Shown piece by piece: positions 18,575 through 26,173 of a stretch of DNA of 64,000 nt. Position 1 is the first letter of the stretch. Each line of letters starts with the position of its first letter. The translations under genes and the position numbers were made by a program. The notes beneath the pieces are model-generated. The model saw nothing but the letters and a program-made list of their open reading frames with translations, had not been told where the DNA came from and did not search any database. The stretch covers positions 2,604,001 through 2,668,000 of the forward strand of contig CBDBBY010000001.1 in assembly GCA_965203215.1 (NCBI GenBank). Reading direction: 5' to 3'. Origin of the DNA: CBDBBY01 sp965203215. Its GTDB lineage: Bacteria > Pseudomonadota > Alphaproteobacteria > Rhodobacterales > Rhodobacteraceae.

Positions 18575-19858
18575 CTACATGCCATGTTCGGGCCACAAAT
18601 TGCTGATCGGCAACGCAAAGCATCGATCGCCAAACGGCAGCGCCTGGCTTCCAAGATAGAAGATGATCCCTGAAACCGTTCGCGCCCGCCCCGGACCTAT
18701 GCTTGCGAACCATTTGATATGCTTGAAATCTTCGGTCTTGACCGTCGACGATGCCTTGACCTCGACGCACGCCAGTCGAGTTCCGGCATCGGCGACAATG
18801 CCGATCTCGCGTTTGTCGCGGCTGCGCCAGTGGTAAAGTCGAAGGTCGTTTTCCTGGAATGGCAGACTTCTCATCAATTCGTTGAATACGAAGGTTTCCA
18901 GCAATCCGCCGAAGGCAGCAGGGTCTGCGGTTATTTCGAACGACTCGGCCTTGAAGCGTCTGATGGCGGCAGCGATGCCGGTGTCGACGAAGTGGTATTT
19001 CGCATTCTTTATGTCGCGGCGGCCCTCGCTCGAAGTCCAGTGTCCGAGCCGTGTTATGATTGAAAGCTTGGTCAGGACACCAAGATACTGCTCGACCGTA
19101 GGACGCTGAATTCCAAGATCGCTTGCAAGTGCCGAGACATTGAGCTCTGCGCCTGTTCGAGCCGCCATTCGCACGATCAACCGCCTTAGCGCGTCCGGTT
19201 TTCGTATCGGCAGGACATCAGCCTCGTCGCATTCGACTATCGCGTTCAAATATGATCGATACCGCTGTTGCCGCGCTCTCGACGGCAGATCATGAATATC
19301 CGGATACCCGCCGGCCAAGATCAGCTCGATATATTCGTCGCGGGTCGCGTTCTCCGCTCCAGGCAGGTCTGCAAGTCGCGGGTTCCGCTGCAACGCCCAA
19401 TCAAGGATGTGGTGCGGCCCGCGCTCCTTGATTTCAGCTACAGTCAGCGGCCACAGCTTGAGCGTCAAGGCGCGGCCGGCAAGCGAGTCCGAAACCCTTG
19501 CTGCGGAAAATACATTCGACGAACCGGTCAGCAAGAATTGTCCGCGGCGGCGATCCAGATCGACGATCCGTTTGATCGCAAGCGCCAGCGATTTGGAGCG
19601 CTGCGCCTCGTCAATGATCAATGGTCTGTCGCCCAAGCCTTTTCGTTTTTCGTCAAGCAAACCGTACGCGTCGGCTTCTGCCGCACTCAGGATCGCTTCG
19701 TCATCCAAGGTCAGAAATTCGCCTTCGCCGAAGAGGTCGCGCACCAGCGTCGTTTTTCCGACTTGTCTCGGCCCTACCAGATTTATGATCCGCGATGCTC
19801 GCAGCGCATTCGCCAGCTCAGCATGCATATGCCGCGGAAGGTCATGATTCGCATTCAC
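18575..19858 (-). CDS. AAA ATPase with DUF4143 domain
   Basis: 427 residues. Walker A GPRQVGKTTLV near 29-39, Walker B PLIIDEAQ near 79, sensor-type LLTGSSN near 112; a middle winged-helix region (ASDLGIQRPTVEQYLGVLTKL); and a C-terminal DUF4143 domain with ETFVFNELMRSL and the nuclease-like VEVKAS strand. Proteins of this architecture are common, mobile, and of unknown role, possibly linked to DNA processing or toxin-antitoxin function. Start: ATG at 19858. It stands alone at the edge of the accessory patch. Confidence 0.85.
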   Translation of the reverse strand: MNANHDLPRHMHAELANALRASRIINLVGPRQVGKTTLVRDLFGEGEFLTLDDEAILSAAEADAYGLLDEKRKGLGDRPLIIDEAQRSKSLALAIKRIVDLDRRRGQFLLTGSSNVFSAARVSDSLAGRALTLKLWPLTVAEIKERGPHHILDWALQRNPRLADLPGAENATRDEYIELILAGGYPDIHDLPSRARQQRYRSYLNAIVECDEADVLPIRKPDALRRLIVRMAARTGAELNVSALASDLGIQRPTVEQYLGVLTKLSIITRLGHWTSSEGRRDIKNAKYHFVDTGIAAAIRRFKAESFEITADPAAFGGLLETFVFNELMRSLPFQENDLRLYHWRSRDKREIGIVADAGTRLACVEVKASSTVKTEDFKHIKWFASIGPGRARTVSGIIFYLGSQALPFGDRCFALPISNLWPEHGM

Positions 19859-20289
19859 CGCTTACATCTTTCAGCAATTCGGCAATTTGCATAATGGAAA
19901 CTTCACTATTTGTATATTAGAATCCTCGCGGATTGCTTATTATAGGCTTCGCGGATTGAATGCTTCTGGAGAAAGCGACATTGGAGCGGGCGTGTTCCTC
20001 GGCGACCGGCGTTTTACCGAGGACAGACCAAGGGACCATATCGCGGACCGCGCGGGTGCCGTGCTCGGCAAACAATAACCGCGTACCAATAATCCCGTAA
20101 AATCGGTCAAGCATTTCAAAGGCCGACTTCGCGGCTTGCGGCGGCGGGCCGACATGCCATCCTCGCCCCGGGCAACCTGATGCGCGCGAAGACTGTTGGA
20201 ACAAACGGCGCGGTCATCTTGAAGCCGACGTATAAAGATCTGCACTGCGCAGCTCGCGCAGAAACTCCATGTTCAATATGATTTTTGAT
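19859..20289. other. Non-coding stretch flanking transposase remnant
   Basis: About 430 bases with no recognised gene. The bases just upstream of the DUF4143 start (around 19880-19960) are AT-rich and probably hold its promoter. The remaining frames show no motif. Confidence 0.4.
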
Positions 20290-20580
20290 CAAGCGGCTGC
20301 TCCGCGACCATCCCTCTGATTGAGGAAGTTGGCCCGAAGTTTTCTGATGCGGCATTTGATGGCGGTCTGGGCGTTAGCCCGCTTTCGACCAGCAGTAACC
20401 CGCCTGCTTGAATCGGATCGCAACGATTTGCCTGCAGGCAGTTTCGACGATCCCGGATCAAACCGGCAATCCGCGTTTCCTGCCGAGGTTGCAGCACGGT
20501 TCGCCTTCATTGGTCTTGAAGCAGTCGATGCAGACTGCGACAGCTTCACCCCGGCCTCTGGCAAGGGTTACGGTCGGTCT
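20290..20580 (-). pseudogene. Transposase remnant, ISKra4-like
   Basis: Read on the minus strand, the sequence gives NLGRKRGLPV, a TGA stop, then SGIVETACRQIVAIRFKQAG and, after a frame change, ANAQTAIKCRIRKLR. This matches the RGLPIGSGVVE-AC motif and following region of ISKra4-type transposases, with the Gly of IGSG replaced by the stop. At least one stop and one frameshift make it non-functional, and only ~85 codons of the C-terminal part remain. No terminal inverted repeats were found. Family call is by motif memory only. Confidence 0.5.
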
Positions 20581-20621
20581 GGGGTGCTCCGAAAGTAGGG
20601 AAATAGGACGGAAGCTACCGG

Positions 20622-20638
20622 ATTGATAAGGTATCAAT
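20622..20638. promoter_or_regulatory. Perfect inverted repeat upstream of mobile mystery protein A
   Basis: ATTGATA-AGG-TATCAAT is a perfect 7+7 inverted repeat 104 bp before the HTH gene, at the edge of a very AT-rich stretch (20635-20720) that likely contains the promoter. It is a reasonable operator for autoregulation by the downstream HTH protein. Confidence 0.45.
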
Positions 20639-20741
20639 ATGCTACTAAAAATATTTAGAATATTTATAAATAGTTTTATTGATAAATTTAAGTTATGTAT
20701 ATATAGTCTTATATCGTTCAAACGACTATGAAAGCACACCG

Positions 20742-21209
20742 ATGAACAGTGTGAAGGATGCAGCAAAAAGGCAATACGCACGCGCACTCGATAAAGCCGC
20801 GCAGCAGGTTGCCGACCTGAAATCGCCAAGCGAGGGCTGGATCAGAGCTATGCGCAAGGCATTGGGCCTGTCCGCGCCTGAACTTGCTCGGCGTCTAGGC
20901 GTCACTAAGCCCGCGATCTATCAGGCTGAACGGAAAGAGCAGGACGGAGGCGTTACGCTTCAGCATATGCATCGCCTTGCCGCCGCCATGGACGGAAAAT
21001 TCGTCTATGCCATCGTGCCGGCGGACGGGCAGATCGAAGATATCTTGCGCAATCAGGCACATGAGAAAGCCGAGGCCATCGTGCGGCGGGCAAGTTCACA
21101 CATGGCGCTTGAAAAGCAATCCCCGTCTTCCACGCAGATGAAGGAAGAAATCGAACGGGTGGCCGACCAACTTTTGCGCGAACGACCTTCCGATTTTTGG
21201 AAGGCATGA
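20742..21209 (+). CDS. Mobile mystery protein A (HTH partner of Fic protein)
   Basis: 155 residues. After the N-terminus NSVKDAAKRQYARALDKA comes the conserved SEGWIRAMRKALGLSAPELARRLGVTKPAIYQAER, a Cro/C1-type helix-turn-helix, then HMHRLAAAMDGKFVYAIVP, both hallmark blocks of the TIGR02612 family. This protein is always seen next to a Fic-domain partner and is thought to be its antitoxin-like regulator. Start: ATG at 20742; an upstream TTG-initiated extension is AT-rich and unlikely. It overlaps the next gene by 4 bases. AT-rich leader contrasts with neighbours, a sign of acquisition. Confidence 0.85.
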   Translation: MNSVKDAAKRQYARALDKAAQQVADLKSPSEGWIRAMRKALGLSAPELARRLGVTKPAIYQAERKEQDGGVTLQHMHRLAAAMDGKFVYAIVPADGQIEDILRNQAHEKAEAIVRRASSHMALEKQSPSSTQMKEEIERVADQLLRERPSDFWKA

Positions 21210-21811
21210 CGGAATCCAAGGAGTCCGAAGGGGAAGCACCGCTTGATCCCGACGAAATCGAAGGTCTGAAATTCGATCACGTCACAACGCGCGGCGAACT
21301 GGACGAACTCGAGCAGACCAACATTACAGAGGGCTTGCGTTGGCTCTCCCGCAGACGCGGCGGAGATATCCTGACCGACCGTTTCGTCCGAACTTTGCAC
21401 AAGCGACTGTTTGGCGAGGTTTGGGACTGGGCAGGAACCTATCGCCTGCGCGAAAAGAACATCGGCATCGATCCGTTTCAAATCGGCATGCAAATGCGAA
21501 TTCACCTTGATAATGCACGTTATTGGGTCGAACACGGCACATACGATCCGCTTGAAGCAGGCGCGCGGTTTCATCACCGCATGGTGCAAATTCATCCTTT
21601 CCCGAACGGCAACGGCCGACACGCAAGGATCGCCACAGACATCTTTCTTCGGGATTACTTCGATCATGCGCCCATCGAGTGGGCGAGCGGATTCGACCTT
21701 GACGCCGACAATGCCCGTCGCGATGCCTATATTTCGGCCCTGCGCGCTGCCGATGCAGGCGATTTCGACCCGATCCTGAAGTTTGTCCGGTCTTCCTGGA
21801 GAACCGGCTAA
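21206..21811 (+). CDS. Mobile mystery protein B (Fic domain, AMP-transferase-like)
   Basis: 201 residues. The Fic active-site loop HPFPNGNGRHAR is complete near residues 130-141 (catalytic His130), so the enzyme could transfer AMP or another nucleotide moiety to a target. The N-terminal helix contains TNITEG (residues 38-43), which fits the (S/T)xxxE(G/N) inhibitory motif that blocks ATP binding in self-inhibited Fic proteins. The ATG at 21206 overlaps the previous stop (ATGA), with GGAAGG upstream; a TTG 3 codons earlier is less likely. Pair fits a toxin-antitoxin-like module carried on mobile DNA. Confidence 0.87.
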   Translation: MTESKESEGEAPLDPDEIEGLKFDHVTTRGELDELEQTNITEGLRWLSRRRGGDILTDRFVRTLHKRLFGEVWDWAGTYRLREKNIGIDPFQIGMQMRIHLDNARYWVEHGTYDPLEAGARFHHRMVQIHPFPNGNGRHARIATDIFLRDYFDHAPIEWASGFDLDADNARRDAYISALRAADAGDFDPILKFVRSSWRTG

Positions 21812-21959
21812 TTCCGAGCGCGACGGCCGCTTTTGAAAGTATCCGCTTGGAGACGCATCTTCTCCCTTTCAACGGCTTCGGACAACGCGAAATCGGACGC
21901 GAAGACTTTCATGATCTTCATTTCCAGCTCCGCGATTCGGCTTGCAACCATCTTCATGA

Positions 21960-22053
21960 GCGTGTTGCGCCAACCTTCGTCGATGAAGACCAATCTGCGC
22001 GGATCAATCCAACTTCGGCAGCGTGCCAGTTGCGTTTGAAAACTTCTCTCTTG
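21960..22053 (-). pseudogene. IS630-like transposase fragment
   Basis: The minus strand encodes QLARCRSWIDPRRLVFIDEG followed by WRNT, matching the DPxRLVFIDET-type block around the second catalytic Asp of IS630-family transposases. Similarity lasts only ~30 codons; the frame stays open to 21808 but no longer resembles a transposase. With the ISKra4-like remnant on the other side, it brackets the mobile mystery pair. Confidence 0.45.
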
Positions 22054-22057
22054 CCCC

Positions 22058-22076
22058 ATCGGGCGTGACGCCCGAT
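22058..22076 (-). terminator. Hairpin downstream of the TTT/sugar-acid operon
   Basis: ATCGGGCG-TGA-CGCCCGAT, an 8-bp perfect stem with 3-base loop, 28 bases past the pdxA2-like stop. No T-run follows, so it is a weak terminator candidate. Confidence 0.35.
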
Positions 22077-22103
22077 ACGAAAGATCGCAGATTGCATGCG
22101 CAA

Positions 22104-23135
22104 TCACGCGGCTGGCGCGTCAACTCCGCTGGTCGCGCTGCGATCGCTGGCCATGTTGAGGCACATGGTGAATGCATTCTTGGCGGGAACCGGATTCGCC
22201 TTTCCTTGGCCCGCGATGTCGAACGCAGTGCCGTGGGCCGGCGTGGTCAAAGGAAGCGGAAGACCGGCGAGGACCGAAACGCCGCGGTCGAAGCCGAGCA
22301 GCTTGATCGCGATCTGACCCTGATCGTGGTACATCGTGACCACGGCATCGTACTCGCCGTCGCGGACCTTCAGCCAAAGGGTGTCCGCAGGAAGCGGGCC
22401 GAAGCAGCAAATCTGACGCCGTTTCGCCCGCTCCACAGCCGGGCGTATGACGCGAATCTCCTCATCGCCCATCAACCCTCCGTCGCCCGCGTGAGGATTG
22501 TACGCGGCGACAACGATTCTGGGGCGACTGTAACCCGCCATTTTAAGCGTTCTGTCGGCCAAGCCTATGCTTTCTTCAATTCGCTCAACCGTCAGCAGGC
22601 CCGGCACATCCTTCATCGGCACATGGCTGGTCACGCGGCCGTTCCACATTCCGTTGGCGACGTTGAATTCGCTTGCAGGAGTCTTCAGATCGAAGAATGC
22701 CCGCGCGAACCCCAATTCGTCGGAGTGTTCGCTGCCGCCGACATGCATGCTCTCCTTGTTGAAAGGCATGAATACCGCACCATCGATACTGCCGCCCTGC
22801 GAAAGTTCGAATGCGCGGCGAAGACCTTCAAGTGACGATTTTCCGCCTTCAGGAGACACCTGCCCTACAGATGTGTCTTCGATGCCTTCAATCTCCAGAT
22901 CAAGATGAAGGATTTCTTCGTCTTCCAAGTTGATTTCCGCGTCGTGCGCAATATGGCGCACATCTGCGATCCCCGTGCCCGCTTGCGCCTCGCCGCGTGC
23001 AAAAATCTCGGGTGCGCCAATGACGATCAGGTTGGCTGTCCGGCGAGTCTCTACATCTTCGAGAAGCCGGACCATCAACTCGGGACCAATCCCGGCCGGA
23101 TCGCCCTGAATCAATGCGATAGTCTTCCTGTTCAC
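22104..23135 (-). CDS. PdxA2-family NAD-dependent dehydrogenase (4-hydroxythreonine-4-phosphate dehydrogenase-like)
   Basis: 343 residues. Motifs of the PdxA family: GDPAGIGPE near residue 10, MPFNKESM, AAYNPHAGDGG, MYHDQGQIAIK and TTPAHGTAFDIAGQG, covering the metal His residues. In catabolic clusters such PdxA2 proteins oxidise phosphorylated 4-carbon acids (4-phosphoerythronate or threonate) instead of serving vitamin B6 synthesis. The start is the GTG at 23135, overlapping the GntR stop by 4 bases with AAGGAAG upstream; a longer frame runs over the GntR gene and is rejected. Last gene of the operon. Substrate unknown; no DUF1537 kinase partner is present here. Confidence 0.85.
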   Translation of the reverse strand: MNRKTIALIQGDPAGIGPELMVRLLEDVETRRTANLIVIGAPEIFARGEAQAGTGIADVRHIAHDAEINLEDEEILHLDLEIEGIEDTSVGQVSPEGGKSSLEGLRRAFELSQGGSIDGAVFMPFNKESMHVGGSEHSDELGFARAFFDLKTPASEFNVANGMWNGRVTSHVPMKDVPGLLTVERIEESIGLADRTLKMAGYSRPRIVVAAYNPHAGDGGLMGDEEIRVIRPAVERAKRRQICCFGPLPADTLWLKVRDGEYDAVVTMYHDQGQIAIKLLGFDRGVSVLAGLPLPLTTPAHGTAFDIAGQGKANPVPAKNAFTMCLNMASDRSATSGVDAPAA

Positions 23136-23842
23136 AATGCTTCCTTTTTCTCCATTGTGGCGAACGCGGCGGATATATTGGATATCGCGGATTCGAGATG
23201 GCCGCGCATGCAGCGCGCGCATTCCCTGCCGTCGCGGCTTTCGAGCGCTGCCAGGATGTCCCTATGCTGCGTGAGCGTTCGATCACGAGCCGTTCGCGAA
23301 TTCGAGGAAATGAATCTCGCGCGCCAAAGCCGCGCATTGTAAGCCCGGTGGGTCTTCAGCAGCGGCGCATTTCGCGCCGACTCTACGATCGTCTTGTGGA
23401 ACTCCATGTCCCAGCCGAAGAACTCAAGCGCATCGGCATCTTCGTCCGCCAACCGCATGTTCTCTTCCAGCCGAGCAACCTTTTCCAGCTCTTCATTCGT
23501 AGCGTTCGCGCACGCCAATTCCCCGGAGAGCGCCTCAAGAACTCCCAGCACGGCGAGATTCTGAGCCAGCTCCTCCAATGAGGGATCCGCAACGCGGGGA
23601 CGGCGCGTCGGTCCGTAGACAATCAACCCTTCGTTTTCAAGAATGCGAAGCGCCTCCTTCAACGGGGTGCGGCTGATCCCCAGCGCTTCCGCCAAGTTGC
23701 GTTCGGGGACTGCTACGCCCGGTTCCAGCTTTCCCAGAAGAATGAATTCTCGAAGCGTCGCAGCTGCCTCCTCCGCGAGCGAAGGACGGCGCCCGATTGC
23801 GCCGAATTCGCGAAGCTCGTCTGCCCAAGCGATTTCGCTCAC
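23132..23842 (-). CDS. GntR-family regulator, FadR/FCD type
   Basis: 236 residues. N-terminal winged helix-turn-helix with ERNLAEALGISRTPLKEALRILENEGLI, then an all-helical FCD ligand domain with the metal-type residues in EFHKTIVESA and HRDILAALESRD. Such regulators usually repress the operon they sit in and respond to a sugar acid or intermediate. GTG start one base after the aldolase stop; GTGA overlap with pdxA2. Being inside the operon argues for autoregulation of the whole unit. Confidence 0.92.
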   Translation of the reverse strand: MSEIAWADELREFGAIGRRPSLAEEAAATLREFILLGKLEPGVAVPERNLAEALGISRTPLKEALRILENEGLIVYGPTRRPRVADPSLEELAQNLAVLGVLEALSGELACANATNEELEKVARLEENMRLADEDADALEFFGWDMEFHKTIVESARNAPLLKTHRAYNARLWRARFISSNSRTARDRTLTQHRDILAALESRDGRECARCMRGHLESAISNISAAFATMEKKEAL

Positions 23843-23843
23843 T

Positions 23844-24755
23844 TCACTTGCCCCACTTCAAGACAATCGGATCAAGCGGCTTGAGCAGCTCAATAAGCTG
23901 CGATCTTGCCCAGTCGGGCAACTGCTCGATCGGATGGCGGCTGCGGGCCGAACGGATGACGCCGCCTTCCTTCATCGCCTCTTTCGCAGCGCGGAATTGG
24001 CATTGGCGATTCTCGTGGTTGATCGCGGGAAGAACGCGGGCGTAGGCCGCAAGCGCCTCTTTGCGGTCGCCTGCGAAATGCCAGCTTAGGATCGGCTTGA
24101 TCTGATCGGGAATGGTCGCCGAAGTCATTGTTCCTGTCGCTCCGGCATCGAGATCGGCAATCAAGGTGATGCCTTCTTCGCCGTCAAAAGGACCTTCCAC
24201 ATGATCGCCTGCTTCGGCAAGCAGGCCGCGGAGCTTCGCTGCGGCGCCGGCGCATTCGATTTTGAAAAGCTTAAGCATTTCGATTTCGCGCGCCATTCGG
24301 GAAAGAAGCGGCACAGGCAGGTCGACGCCTGAAAGCGGCGCATCCTGAAGCATGATCGGTATGCCGACCTCGCCGACACGGGAGAATTGCTCATAAGTCT
24401 GCGCGGCGGTCCCCTTCAGCGTGGCGCCGTGGTAAGGCGGCATCATCATCACGATATCGGCCCCCAATTCTTTGGCTTGCCGCGCGCGCGACATGACGAT
24501 GTCCGTCGCAAAATGGCTGATCGTGACGACGACCGGAATCCTTCCGCCAACATGCGCCAAAGACATTTTCGTCAGCATTTGGCGCTCTTCGTCGCTGAGC
24601 AGGAATTGCTCCGAGTAATTCGCCAGAATGCATACGCCGTCCGATCCTTGATCAATCATGCATTCAAGCGCTCGGGCCGAACCTTCAAGATCGACAGTGC
24701 CGTCGTCGTTGAACGCCGTGGGAGCGACGGGCCAGATTCCGGAATAACGTTTCAT
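23844..24755 (-). CDS. DapA/NAL-family lyase (keto-deoxy sugar acid aldolase candidate)
   Basis: 303 residues, a dihydrodipicolinate synthase-type TIM barrel. The carbonyl-polarising Tyr is in MPPYHG and the Schiff-base Lys in LKLFKIECAGA. Neighbours (sugar-acid dehydratase, transporter) point to cleavage or dehydration of a 2-keto-3-deoxy acid, giving pyruvate and an aldehyde such as lactaldehyde, instead of lysine synthesis. The ATG overlaps the preceding 81-codon gene by 4 bases. The exact substrate is inference. Confidence 0.85.
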   Translation of the reverse strand: MKRYSGIWPVAPTAFNDDGTVDLEGSARALECMIDQGSDGVCILANYSEQFLLSDEERQMLTKMSLAHVGGRIPVVVTISHFATDIVMSRARQAKELGADIVMMMPPYHGATLKGTAAQTYEQFSRVGEVGIPIMLQDAPLSGVDLPVPLLSRMAREIEMLKLFKIECAGAAAKLRGLLAEAGDHVEGPFDGEEGITLIADLDAGATGTMTSATIPDQIKPILSWHFAGDRKEALAAYARVLPAINHENRQCQFRAAKEAMKEGGVIRSARSRHPIEQLPDWARSQLIELLKPLDPIVLKWGK

Positions 24756-24997
24756 GGATCAATACCGCTCGATTTGGCAGCCGTATGGGCTTGGCAAAAA
24801 AAGAGGCGTTCGACGCCTGCGGTTGGCAGGTCGGCCCTTCGCTGGAAGCGCTTATCCGGGCCAGGCGCGTCGAAGACGCTGAATATCGGCACTGCTTCGC
24901 CGCAAACGCACTTCCAATTCCCTCCCTCGGCGTCTAACGACGCGAAGCCTGTCCCAGATCCCGCGATCATTCTTTCCCCGCCCAAGCTCACCGTCAC
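24752..24997 (-). CDS. Small uncharacterised protein with CxC and CxxH (81 aa)
   Basis: I do not recognise this protein. The frame fills exactly the space between the dehydratase and aldolase genes: its GTG overlaps the dehydratase stop (GTGA) and its TGA overlaps the aldolase ATG (ATGA), which is strong positional support for a translated, coupled gene. It contains WKCVCGEAVPIFSVFDAPG (C30, C32) and FFCQAH (C68, H71), a spacing that could bind a metal. No signal peptide or membrane segment. An internal ATG at 24970 is an alternative start. It could be an accessory subunit or metal-binding regulator of the pathway; function unknown. Confidence 0.6.
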   Translation of the reverse strand: MTVSLGGERMIAGSGTGFASLDAEGGNWKCVCGEAVPIFSVFDAPGPDKRFQRRADLPTAGVERLFFCQAHTAAKSSGIDP

Positions 24998-26169
24998 TCC
25001 ACGATTTCGAAATTTTTCGAATGTTTGTCGGTAATTCGGATGCCCAAGCCGGGAATTTCATCGTCCAGCTGCAGGCAGCCATCCTCGGCCTCCGCATCGC
25101 CTTCGAAAATGTAATAGAAAAGCTCGTTGCCGACTTCCACGTCGAAAACCGGAAAATATTCCGACATCGGACAGTTCGCATTGGCCATCGTCAAATGGTA
25201 ATTGTGCATCTGGCCTGCATGCGGGATCGCGGGGATCTGGCAGGCCTCCGCAATCGCATTGACTTTTTGCGCAGCCGTAATGCCGCCCACACGGTTCGTA
25301 TCGTACTGCAGGACGCTGACAGCCTTCGAAACGATCAAGTCCTTGCAGCCGATGATAGAGAACTCGTGCTCCCCGCCCGAAATCGGAACGATGCCCATCG
25401 CATTCAACTCGCGATACCCTTCCACGTCGTCCGCGATCACAGGCTCCTCCAGCCAGCGCAGTTCATATTTCGCCAGCTTCGGGAGCATCCTTTTTGCATA
25501 ATCCAGATTCCAGCCCATGTAGCAATCGATCATGAGATCGTTTTCGTAGCCGATCACCTCGCGCAACGCATCAACCCGTCTTAGGTTTTCCCGCATGCCC
25601 TTCATGCCGTCCTTGGGACCGAACCCAAACCGCGACTTGAATGCATTGTAGCCTTCCTTCAGTGCCCATTCGGCCTCCGCCTGCATGGCCTCGACGCTGT
25701 CGGCGTAAAGCTTCGAATAGTAGACCGGAATTCTTTCCTTGGTCCGCCCGCCAAGAAGCTTGAAGACAGGCTTGCCGACGAGTTTCCCCATCAGGTCCCA
25801 TATCGCAATGTCGATCGCGGAAATCGCTGTCATCCCAATGCCTTTGCGGCCCCAAGCGTGGGTGCGGCGATACATCATTTCCCAAATGTACGCGTAGTCG
25901 AAAGGATCCTGGCCGATGGCGAGCGGCGCGTAATGATCGTCGATGGCCTTCTTCACGACGGAGGGCGCAAGCGCTGCGTTGCCGATGCCGACGGTGCCGT
26001 CATCGGCTTCGACTTCGCATGTCAGCCATTGGTGGAAACGAAAGGATGCCATCGCGTCGCCATCTTCGCGCAGCGCATCCGAGGCATTCGTGCAGAAGTT
26101 GCCTTTGGGCGGCACGGTCGGACCGGTCCAATTCCAAACGCGTGCGCGAACCGCCTTTATCCTGCTCAT
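24994..26169 (-). CDS. Acid sugar dehydratase, enolase superfamily (L-rhamnonate dehydratase-like)
   Basis: 391 residues, mandelate racemase/rhamnonate dehydratase architecture: N-terminal capping domain, then a barrel with metal ligands in DCYMGWN, WLEEP and SGGEHE, and the catalytic His in PHAGQMHNYH. The N-terminal NWTGPTVPPKGNFCTNASDA resembles rhamnonate dehydratases. These enzymes remove water from a sugar acid to give a 2-keto-3-deoxy acid. It begins 4 bp after tctA with AGGAG upstream, so it is co-expressed with the transporter. L-rhamnonate is the best guess; related deoxy- or pentonic acids remain possible. Confidence 0.85.
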   Translation of the reverse strand: MSRIKAVRARVWNWTGPTVPPKGNFCTNASDALREDGDAMASFRFHQWLTCEVEADDGTVGIGNAALAPSVVKKAIDDHYAPLAIGQDPFDYAYIWEMMYRRTHAWGRKGIGMTAISAIDIAIWDLMGKLVGKPVFKLLGGRTKERIPVYYSKLYADSVEAMQAEAEWALKEGYNAFKSRFGFGPKDGMKGMRENLRRVDALREVIGYENDLMIDCYMGWNLDYAKRMLPKLAKYELRWLEEPVIADDVEGYRELNAMGIVPISGGEHEFSIIGCKDLIVSKAVSVLQYDTNRVGGITAAQKVNAIAEACQIPAIPHAGQMHNYHLTMANANCPMSEYFPVFDVEVGNELFYYIFEGDAEAEDGCLQLDDEIPGLGIRITDKHSKNFEIVE

Positions 26170-26173
26170 CCTG

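Noticed and set aside
18465..18659. 64-codon plus-strand frame starting MTEVRVNESLE after CCTCCGGAGG
   Set aside because: The ribosome site and first 12 residues recall ribosomal protein S21, but the rest does not match and it runs into the 3' end of the DUF4143 gene. Support is too weak.
22055..22068. 14-base sequence CCCATCGGGCGTGA repeated near 59915
   Set aside because: A shared 14-mer is expected by chance in 64 kb; surroundings differ.
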